From an uncultured Oscillospiraceae bacterium (GTDB lineage: Bacteria; Bacillota; Clostridia; Oscillospirales; Oscillospiraceae): a stretch of 11,834 nt of DNA. Below the pieces are notes generated by a model. The model had not been told where the DNA came from, did not search any database, and worked only from the letters and a program-made list of their open reading frames with translations. Location: the NCBI GenBank assembly GCA_934569425.1, contig CAKTKM010000037.1, positions 1 to 11,834 on the forward strand, written 5' to 3'. Within the stretch, counting starts at the first letter, position 1, and each line of letters opens with the position of its first letter. Shown here piece by piece: positions 5,886-10,238 of this stretch. A program made the position numbers and the translations under genes.

Positions 5886-6197
5886 TTACCAGATAGATAG
5901 GATTGCCTCCCGTGCGCCGCTCTCGATTTTCTCGGCAGCGTCCACGCCTTTGGAGAACTTGGCCACCCGTCTAACTGTTTTTTCTCCTACGCCCAAATCT
6001 GTCGCAACCTTTTTAGCTGTTGTTGTATCTCTACTTTGAAAATGGTCATTTTGACCGTTTTCACTTTTAGATTGAACATACTGGTTGTTCGTTCCTTGCG
6101 TCATTTTCTGTGCTTCATACTGCCGTCCGATCAGATACGTTTTCCGCGCATCCGTCAGGTTGCTTAAACGCATCAAACGTTTGTTTATAATGCACAA
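5886..6197 (-). pseudogene. Truncated ParB-like / HTH DNA-binding protein remnant
   Basis: A 103-codon frame that looks like the middle of a larger ParB-like, HTH-containing plasmid/element protein. The recognised segment reads SNLTDARKTYLIGRQYEAQK, a Gln/Asn-rich linker, then a helix-turn-helix (AKKVATDLGVGEKTVRRVAK, about 61-80) and KGVDAAEKIESGAREAILS. The relatives I recall continue past AILSG..., whereas here the frame ends in IW-stop. The start is a TTG with no ribosome site, and the upstream frame stays open without homology-like sequence, so both ends look lost. It is a fossil of another element's replication/partition gene, now sitting between abi and the structured leader. Identification is from memory of the family. 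Confidence 0.6.
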
Positions 6198-6210
6198 GCA
6201 ATAACAAAAA

Positions 6211-6280
6211 CGTAACGAAATGGTTTTGTTACGCTAATATATAACGTTTTCTTGAACTTTCAGATGATTTATGCTACAAT
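6211..6280 (+). promoter_or_regulatory. Sigma-A promoter with upstream inverted repeat
   Basis: TTGAAC (6252-6257), exactly 17 bases, TACAAT (6275-6280) with an extended -10 TGC. The expected start is near 6287, immediately before the first hairpin of the structured leader. Upstream is an inverted repeat CGTAAC-N11-GTTACG (6211-6233), a possible operator. It drives the structured RNA and, on read-through, the cassette from 6496. Confidence 0.82.
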
Positions 6281-6286
6281 AAACAT

Positions 6287-6467
6287 GCGATTCAGGTAGC
6301 GGCGTTCTTAGTCCTTTCTCTTGCCGCTCCGAATCGTTTGAAGAAAATACCAGGCAAGGAGCTTACGCGCCGCGCCGCATCACCTCCGTGCAAAAGGGTA
6401 CGGAGAAGCACCAAATGGGGTGATGCTGGACGCTGGTGCGTTTTTTACACCTGCCTGATATTTTCTT
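6287..6467 (+). ncRNA. Highly structured leader or small RNA with terminator
   Basis: The transcript begins with a hairpin: CGATTC (6288-6293) with GAATCG (6331-6336) and inner AGCGGC (6298-6303) with GCCGCT (6323-6328). A second domain is closed by a 16-bp arm pair with one mismatch: AAGAAAATACCAGGCA (6341-6356) with TGCCTGATATTTTCTT (6452-6467). Nested inside are ACGCGCC (6365-6371) with GGTGCGT (6435-6441), GCATCACC (6377-6384) with GGTGATGC (6419-6426), and CTCCGT (6384-6389) with ACGGAG (6400-6405; base 6384 can join only one stem). The inner stem ends in TTTTTT (6441-6446), an intrinsic terminator, so the product is about 160 nt unless read through to 6496. It matches no riboswitch class I know. 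It is either an attenuator, a stand-alone RNA, or a MITE-like fold-back (6341-6467) with 16-bp terminal repeats. Confidence 0.6.
6365..6447 (+). terminator. Terminator hairpin inside the structured leader
   Basis: The long, partly bulged stem 6365-6384 with 6419-6441 is followed by a run of T to 6446. It lies between the promoter at 6252-6280 and the gene at 6496, so expression of the cassette needs read-through or regulated antitermination. Confidence 0.7.
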
Positions 6468-6495
6468 ACATTTCCGGAAAGGAGGATATGTCATA

Positions 6496-6720
6496 ATGAC
6501 AGGCGAAAATATGACGGAACACGAAAAAGCGAAGGCTGCTCAGCGGGAATTATACCGCCGCCGAATGCAAGACCCCGCCTATCGTGTCAGAAAAAAGGCT
6601 ACACAGACCGCATATCTGGCACGGCTTTATGATCGTATGCAGGCAGAAAAGAATGATTTGACCGCTCTGAAACAGGAGCAGAAGGAGAAAAAATATGAAT
6701 GCAATGGAACTCATCACTGA
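6496..6720 (+). CDS. Small basic coiled-coil protein, unknown function
   Basis: A 74-residue, strongly charged helical protein (HEKAKAAQRELYRRRMQDPAY, then KKATQTAYLARLYDRMQAEK). The pattern resembles small phage proteins with repeated basic/aromatic helices. AAAGGAGG (6478-6485) lies 10 bases upstream of the ATG at 6496; an in-frame ATG at 6511 is possible. A mini-ORF ATG-TCA-TAA at 6488-6496 sits between ribosome site and start and could modulate initiation. The gene overlaps the next by 26 bases and its last residues (ECNGTHH) are written over the next gene's start. It is first in the cassette after the structured RNA. Function unknown; RNA or DNA binding would fit the charge. Confidence 0.72.
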   Translation: MTGENMTEHEKAKAAQRELYRRRMQDPAYRVRKKATQTAYLARLYDRMQAEKNDLTALKQEQKEKKYECNGTHH

Positions 6721-7285
6721 CAACCGAGGCGCTGACTATCACAAGAGCCTCGAAAGCTATTCGCTATCAGCATGGCGCAAAGCTGGCGGAGTCGATGGTG
6801 CCGAGCCGTATTATGAAGAGGACACCGAACTCCATGGCATGTGTCGTGAGCCGGTACTCCGCGTGTATGTTGATGCTGTGCTGTTTCCCGAATGGGAAGT
6901 GTGGAAAGCTGAAGCCGAACGCGCAAAGCTGGGTGTTATCAAGGGTACAAACCCCGTCGGCGGCCTTACTTACTTTGGGGGCTCCGGCCATACTCTTTCA
7001 GGCGATCCCGCCTTTATCGTCGAAGATGTTCGCGGAATTGGCATGCGGCTCTGGATCAATGTGCTTTGTCCTTGTGAGTCGGAGTTTTACCGGGCAAAGC
7101 ACGACGCAGCAGAAGAAGCCGAGAATCGCAGCCGTTGGGCAAAAGAGCACGGCACGGCGGCGAACTCCTTGAACTGCCCGCAGTACGCAGCCCGCACCAC
7201 CAAGTATTGCTCCTCGCTCAACCAACGCAGCAGCATGGCGAAACAGCTTGACCAGCAGTTTGACCGCATGGGTGGTGGACGATGA
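6695..7285 (+). CDS. Unknown protein of the 6496-7482 cassette
   Basis: A 196-residue soluble protein with AAGGAG (6682-6687) seven bases before the ATG. The N-terminal third is acidic and aromatic (AEPYYEEDTELHGMCREPV). The centre is Gly-rich and probably beta-structured (GTNPVGGLTYFGGSGHTLSG, then VEDVRGIGMRLWINVLCPCE), and the end is helical, charged and Ser/Gln-rich. I recognise no family, signal peptide or catalytic signature. It overlaps the genes on both sides (26 bases upstream, ATGA downstream), so the three genes form one translationally coupled unit. With no clear homology, only its position in an element suggests an accessory role. Confidence 0.75.
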   Translation: MNAMELITDNRGADYHKSLESYSLSAWRKAGGVDGAEPYYEEDTELHGMCREPVLRVYVDAVLFPEWEVWKAEAERAKLGVIKGTNPVGGLTYFGGSGHTLSGDPAFIVEDVRGIGMRLWINVLCPCESEFYRAKHDAAEEAENRSRWAKEHGTAANSLNCPQYAARTTKYCSSLNQRSSMAKQLDQQFDRMGGGR

Positions 7286-7482
7286 GGCGGCCCCAGACAC
7301 CCTTGCGGGCGATCTCAGCCTATTGTCTGGCTGAGTGCTGCCTCGGAAAGCCCAACCGTGTAGACGCCTGTCAAGAGCCAGAGTGTCCATTATTCGCATT
7401 TCGCTGTGGAACAAATCCATATTCCCAGACCGCCGAAAATGTAACGCCCCAAGCGGCCAAAGAACGCAAATCTAAGCGGTGA
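7282..7482 (+). CDS. Small cysteine-rich (putative zinc-binding) phage-type protein
   Basis: A 66-residue protein whose ATG overlaps the previous stop (ATGA). Residues about 10-45 carry the layout ISAYCLAECCLGKPNRV, DACQEPECPLF, AFRCGTNPY. This matches a short phage/prophage family I recall, in which a Cys pair, a G-x2-x2-V segment and a CPLxxxRxG motif recur, probably binding zinc. The terminal third is a basic tail (AAKERKSKR). It ends the rightward cassette. No T-rich terminator is evident before the convergent gene at 7573, although a 9-bp hairpin (7537-7545 with 7561-7569) lies between. Function is not established for the family as I know it. Confidence 0.75.
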   Translation: MRRPQTPLRAISAYCLAECCLGKPNRVDACQEPECPLFAFRCGTNPYSQTAENVTPQAAKERKSKR

Positions 7483-7572
7483 TAGGCACCAGCAGCTCAA
7501 CACTATAGATCACGGCATTATCAGAGAAAGTAAGCCGGCACTATGTTTCTTGCGTGTCAGCATAGCGCCAGC

Positions 7573-7743
7573 TCACTCGCCTTCCTTCTTAGAACAATCG
7601 GGTGAAGAATGATTGGAAGGCTTATCCGGAACAGGCTTTACCTTAACAGTTTTTACAGGACGCTTTTTGTTGGCGGCGGTGCGCATCGCAGCCGCGATGG
7701 CCGGATTCCCACCGGCGAGGGCCATGCTTTCAATAAAGTCCAT
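7573..7743 (-). CDS. Short basic protein missed by length filters
   Basis: A 56-residue leftward gene. AAGGAG lies eight bases upstream of the ATG at 7743, a well-formed initiation site. It begins MDFIESMALAGGNPAIAAAM, an amphipathic helix with an AGGNP turn, followed by a Lys/Pro/Val-rich basic segment (RTAANKKRPVKTVKVKPV) and a Ser-rich end. There is no cysteine ribbon and no membrane helix. Its codon pattern is ordered, whereas the opposite strand gives only a low-complexity overlapping frame. It converges on the 6496-7482 cassette. A hairpin GGCGCTATG...CATAGTGCC just downstream (7537-7569) may help end its transcript. Function unknown. Confidence 0.6.
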   Translation of the reverse strand: MDFIESMALAGGNPAIAAAMRTAANKKRPVKTVKVKPVPDKPSNHSSPDCSKKEGE

Positions 7744-7815
7744 TTACTTTTCTCCTTCCATAGATCGATTTAATAGAGGGAAGTGCCCTCCGCACAGCAT
7801 TTCACGATGTGCCAT
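7744..7815 (-). CDS. Possible 23-residue leader ORF abutting the next start
   Basis: A minus-strand ORF that starts with ATG at 7815 and ends with TAA immediately before the ATG of the 56-residue gene. It reads MAHREMLCGGHFPLLNRSM then EGEK. An extended -10 promoter (TGG-TATACT, 7832-7837) lies just upstream, giving a leader of about 10 nt. The AAGGA before the ATG is too close for a good ribosome site. It could be a leader peptide coupling translation, or chance. Confidence 0.3.
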   Translation of the reverse strand: MAHREMLCGGHFPLLNRSMEGEK

Positions 7816-7831
7816 ATCCTTTTGCATTCCC

Positions 7832-7837
7832 AGTATA
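7832..7837 (-). promoter_or_regulatory. Extended -10 promoter for the small leftward gene
   Basis: TATACT on the minus strand preceded by TGG (extended -10). No consensus -35 lies at 17 bases. Expected transcription start is near 7825, upstream of the 7744-7815 and 7573-7743 ORFs. Confidence 0.5.
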
Positions 7838-8302
7838 CCACAAAACATAGGTCGGCACCAGAAAAACAGTAATTGAAACGTAATGAAAAATCCCTCTCTT
7901 TTCTACCGGGATTGGACTCTCACGCAAAGGCATCTGTTACGGGCTGTGCTCGCCTTCCCTCGCGTGCGCGCGCGTTTCTTCCGTGCGCGATTGTGTATAC
8001 GTTTATGCAGTCTCGTCCGGTGTGTTCCTCTGCATCTGGGGGAACATACAAAATAGGGGTATGGGAGAGGAGTCCACGAGCCGCCCATGTTCCAAAATGG
8101 CAGGAAAAAGAGATGAGGTCTGCGAGGTTGCAGTTTTCAGAAACCGCAACAAAACCGACACGGGCATCAAAAATTAAGAACTTTTAGGCTATAATAGAAA
8201 ACAGCAAGATGCAACAAGGGAAATCCCGCAACCGTTGGAAATAAAGGGATACAGGAGATATGGCACAATAACCAACGATAAGCCACAACAGCTTTTTTGT
8301 AA
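7838..8302. other. Gene-poor element end
   Basis: No ORF here has a ribosome site and sensible composition on either strand. Visible are an alternating purine-pyrimidine GC run GCGTGCGCGCGCGT (about 7962-7975), a lone TATAAT at 8190-8195 reading rightward into the tRNA fragment, and short GC-rich palindromic bits near 8217-8230. This is where integrase arm sites of the attachment region would be expected, but I cannot assign them. Confidence 0.5.
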
Positions 8303-8347
8303 TTGGTAAGGATGAGGTCGGCGGTTCGAATCCGCCCAGCAGCTCCA
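8303..8347 (+). other. 3' half of tRNA-Thr(GGT): attachment site at the element's right end
   Basis: Reads as a tRNA from the anticodon loop to CCA: loop TTGGTAA (anticodon GGT, Thr), anticodon-stem 3' strand GGATG, variable AGGTC, T arm GGCGG-TTCGAAT-CCGCC, acceptor 3' strand CAGCAGC, discriminator T and CCA. The partner strand CATCC and the whole 5' half are absent; the sequence to the left is unrelated. A tRNA-type terminator follows at 8365-8404, as for a once-intact tRNA gene. This is the hallmark of integration into a tRNA 3' end. The fragment is not a functional tRNA. The left limit of the shared core is uncertain by a few bases. Confidence 0.9.
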
Positions 8348-8364
8348 AGTGAACAAACAGATTT

Positions 8365-8404
8365 AGATGCCATGCGGTGAAAACCGCATGGCATCTATCT
8401 TTTC
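8365..8404 (+). terminator. Terminator of the original tRNA-Thr transcription unit
   Basis: A perfect 14-bp stem AGATGCCATGCGGT (8365-8378) with ACCGCATGGCATCT (8383-8396) and a GAAA tetraloop, followed by ATCTTTT. A second small hairpin (CGGGG/CCCCG, about 8404-8422) with ATTTT follows. Both belong to the chromosomal side of the junction. Confidence 0.9.
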
Positions 8405-8514
8405 CGGGGTTTTCCTCACCCCGATTTTACCAGTTTTGAATACGGATGCCAGAGCCGTCTGAGAGGCGTTCGACGTGATTTGAACCCCTCTTTTTCTGCT
8501 TTCTGGCAATAAAA

Positions 8515-9087
8515 TCAGTCGGTTATGCATATATCGCAGCGGGACTGCACGTCAAAAGCCTTGAAATACTTTTCCTCAAAGGGAATCCAGCGGTCGCGGA
8601 ATTGCTTTGCCTTTTCCGGGCCGTTGCGCTTTTCGATGCGGCGCATTTGTTCCTCCGGATCAATGGTCAGAAACACCCGCAGGTCGTAGTGTTCCCACAG
8701 CTCCGGATGGCAGGCGTAGGCGCCCTCTACGATGGCCAGACGGTTGGCGTCCATCGTCACCGGCTCGCCCAACTGCAGCTGCGCACAGAGAAACGGACGA
8801 TAGGTAACAGGCTGCGTACCGTGGAGCGGCAGCAGTACCTCTTCCAGAAACCGCTCGTGATCCACGTTTTCGCCGGGTCGGGACAGCCGTTCCTCTGTCC
8901 GCTGCTCCGGGCGGGGAAAGAAATCGTCCATATGATACACAGCGCACCGAAGCTCCTTTTGCAGACGTGCTGCCAATGTGGTCTTACCGGAGCCGCACCG
9001 CCCGTCTATGGCCACGATGGTCCGCCCCCGCAGGATCAGCTGCTTCCGGATGGCCAGTACCAGCCGGGTGTAGTCGAGGTTCGTCAT
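8515..9087 (-). CDS. Uridine kinase-like P-loop small-molecule kinase
   Basis: A 190-residue protein of the uridine kinase / phosphoribulokinase-like P-loop fold, which phosphorylates nucleosides or related small molecules with ATP. Seen: TIVAIDGRCGSGKTTLA with the Walker A (Gly29 to Thr36), HMDDFF (52-57) where the family has the acceptor-binding Asp pair, PGENVDHERF (71-80), AIVEGAYACHP (118-128) matching the (V/I)EG(x)Y motif, and LTIDPEEQMRRIEKRNG in the Arg-rich lid region. The length fits the compact bacterial members rather than full Udk (about 210). The start ATG overlaps the stop of the upstream ECF gene (ATGA), so the two are translationally coupled. Substrate is not determined; nicotinamide riboside-, pantothenate- or nucleoside-type kinases are possibilities. 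Confidence 0.88.
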   Translation of the reverse strand: MTNLDYTRLVLAIRKQLILRGRTIVAIDGRCGSGKTTLAARLQKELRCAVYHMDDFFPRPEQRTEERLSRPGENVDHERFLEEVLLPLHGTQPVTYRPFLCAQLQLGEPVTMDANRLAIVEGAYACHPELWEHYDLRVFLTIDPEEQMRRIEKRNGPEKAKQFRDRWIPFEEKYFKAFDVQSRCDICITD

Positions 9088-9650
9088 ATGGCTTGCTCAG
9101 CAGCCGGTTCAGGCTGATAGAACCGCACCAGCTTCGTCCGGTCCAGCAGCACCATCACGGCGGGGATCAGCACCAGCTGCAACGCGATGCCGAGCAGGGC
9201 GTTCAGCAGTGCGCCGCCGATGAACAGCTGCCAGGTAAAGGCGCTGCCGCCCAGACCCATCAGCACAATCATCACCGCGCCCCACACCAGACGGCCGGCG
9301 ACCATGGCGGGGATGAGGCACTTGTAGAGCGCCTTAACGCACTGCCATTTGCTGTGGGCGTACAGATACCCGATGACCGCGCCGTACACCGCCAGCTCAA
9401 AGGCCATGCCGATGGCGTTGGGGTACATGACGGGGAAGCTGAACAGCAGCGACCGCAGCAGCGGCAGCACGAAGCCCACGCCAAGACCCCACTGCCAGCC
9501 GCAGATCAGGCCGCACAGCAGTACGGGAATGTGCATGGGCAGCAGCATCTTACCGACAGCGGGGATCTGCCCGATAAAGAAGGGCAGCACAAGGCCGATA
9601 GCCAGAAACATGGCGGACAACACCAGTTTTTTCAGGGAAGTATGTTTCAT
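9084..9650 (-). CDS. ECF transporter S component (substrate-specific membrane protein)
   Basis: A 188-residue integral membrane protein with about five or six hydrophobic helices. It has the MLLPMHIPVLLCGLICG segment (35-51) typical of one S-component family of energy-coupling factor transporters, which bind a vitamin or other micronutrient and work with the shared EcfA/A'/T module encoded elsewhere. Also seen: RSLLFSFPVMYPNAIGMAFELAVYG (66-90) and AGRLVWGAVMIVLMG (118-132). GAGAGGAG lies a few bases upstream of the ATG. A sigma-A promoter is at 9794-9822, leaving a leader of about 137 nt. The coupled kinase downstream suggests uptake followed by metabolic trapping by phosphorylation. Confidence 0.9.
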   Translation of the reverse strand: MKHTSLKKLVLSAMFLAIGLVLPFFIGQIPAVGKMLLPMHIPVLLCGLICGWQWGLGVGFVLPLLRSLLFSFPVMYPNAIGMAFELAVYGAVIGYLYAHSKWQCVKALYKCLIPAMVAGRLVWGAVMIVLMGLGGSAFTWQLFIGGALLNALLGIALQLVLIPAVMVLLDRTKLVRFYQPEPAAEQAI

Positions 9651-9692
9651 AATAGGAACTCCTCTCTTGGCGCGTAACGCAGCGATTGGATG

Positions 9693-9791
9693 TTAGACGC
9701 GAAGTTCGACGGACTGTATTTCCTGAGAGATCAGGTCTGCGTATTTCAGCACCAGCTTGCGGGCGTTTTCGTAGGCGGCGTTACCTTGGCG
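9693..9791 (-). pseudogene. Fossil C-terminal coding fragment in the ECF leader
   Basis: A 32-codon minus-strand frame with clearly coding-like composition: GNAAYENARKLVLKYADLI then SQEIQSVELRV and TAA. It has no start codon or ribosome site, and its first codon abuts a TAG that overlaps the -10 box of the ECF promoter. It therefore looks like the tail of a lost gene turned into untranslated leader. I do not recognise the parent protein. Confidence 0.45.
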
Positions 9792-9793
9792 CT

Positions 9794-9822
9794 ATTATAC
9801 CATCCGTATTTTCAAAATTCAA
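9794..9822 (-). promoter_or_regulatory. Sigma-A promoter of the ECF-kinase operon
   Basis: On the minus strand: TTGAAT (9817-9822), exactly 17 bases, TATAAT (9794-9799) with an extended -10 TGG. Expected start near 9787. I see no known vitamin riboswitch in the leader. Confidence 0.85.
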
Positions 9823-10027
9823 CACAAGAAGGTGCGGGAAAATACGCTCTGTCCTGCCCTTTGCTCAGACCATCCATGTGGTGTATTCCTTCGTCGCTCC
9901 GGCGGACTTGATCCTTGGCGTATTCGTCATTGTCAAGTCCATCCAAGGCAAGCGCTTCGTTCACAGTCCGGCAGAGACTCCTGAACAGACCGGAAAGAGC
10001 GCTGCCGCAATAACGGCAGAATAACCA
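9823..10027. other. Intergenic region with nested inverted repeats
   Basis: Between the divergent ECF and larC promoters I see no convincing gene. Inverted repeats are dense: GGACTTGA (9904-9911) with TCAAGTCC (9933-9940), CCTTGG (9913-9918) with CCAAGG (9943-9948), AGCGCT (9951-9956 and 9998-10003), GTTCA (9959-9963) with TGAAC (9982-9986), and CTGCCG (10002-10007) with CGGCAG (10014-10019). The first two interleave in pseudoknot order. Confidence 0.45.
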
Positions 10028-10056
10028 TTGCATTCCTGCGAGACATCTTGTAAAAT
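10028..10056 (+). promoter_or_regulatory. Probable promoter of the larC unit
   Basis: TTGCAT (10028-10033), exactly 17 bases, TAAAAT (10051-10056). Transcription would start near 10063 and run about 175 nt before larC. A GGGAGAG then ATG at 10082 opens a frame whose first 16 or so residues (MVSGKLSNPEVITAAL) look coding-like but then lose sense, so a broken small ORF precedes larC. Confidence 0.6.
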
Positions 10057-10238
10057 ATTTTGAGCGATAGGGAGAGTCATCATGGTATCCGGAAAGCTGA
10101 GCAATCCGGAGGTCATAACCGCAGCCCTCGTCTATTGGGACGGCGCTGATCAACGGCTGCCGCAGCACCGTCATCGGCGCCCTGACAGGCACGAGGGTGC
10201 AAAGCCTGTTCTCTTATCTGTTCTGCGGAGGTGCTTCG

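Larger units (their letters stand above)
1..8347. mobile_element. Right-hand part of an integrative element inserted at tRNA-Thr
   Basis: The right boundary is a tRNA-Thr 3' half (8303-8347) that lacks its anticodon-stem 5' strand, D arm and acceptor 5' strand. That is the scar left when an element recombines into the 3' end of a tRNA gene. Everything to its left looks accessory: a recombinase-like gene, small HTH repressors divergent from a small-gene operon, an abortive-infection gene, a truncated gene and many short unknown genes. The left end is outside the window, so size and type (ICE, prophage, IME) cannot be told. No relaxase, conjugation, capsid or terminase gene is visible here. Several older insertions could be nested in this stretch. 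Confidence 0.7.

Noticed and set aside
6287..6467. Retron msr-msd or known riboswitch
   Set aside because: The outer arms resemble retron a1/a2 repeats, but there is no reverse transcriptase gene in the window and no known riboswitch core motif was recognised.
7873..8187. 104-codon plus ORF and a 61-codon minus ORF in the element end
   Set aside because: No ribosome site, Arg/Ser/Cys-rich chance composition across the GC-alternating run.
8167..8394. 75-codon minus ORF containing GRIRTADLILTN
   Set aside because: This peptide is the well-known false product of reading antisense across a tRNA T arm and anticodon arm; the sequence is the tRNA-Thr remnant.
8602..9117. 171-codon plus ORF opposite the kinase
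   Set aside because: Antisense shadow; the Walker A and other kinase motifs are on the minus strand.
8967..9677. 236-codon plus ORF opposite the ECF transporter gene
   Set aside because: Gln/His-rich low-complexity antisense frame; the minus strand encodes a clear multi-helix membrane protein.
9812..10192. 126-codon minus ORF and 112-codon plus ORF between the ECF and larC promoters
   Set aside because: Neither has a ribosome site; both cross promoters and dense inverted repeats, and composition is not protein-like throughout.
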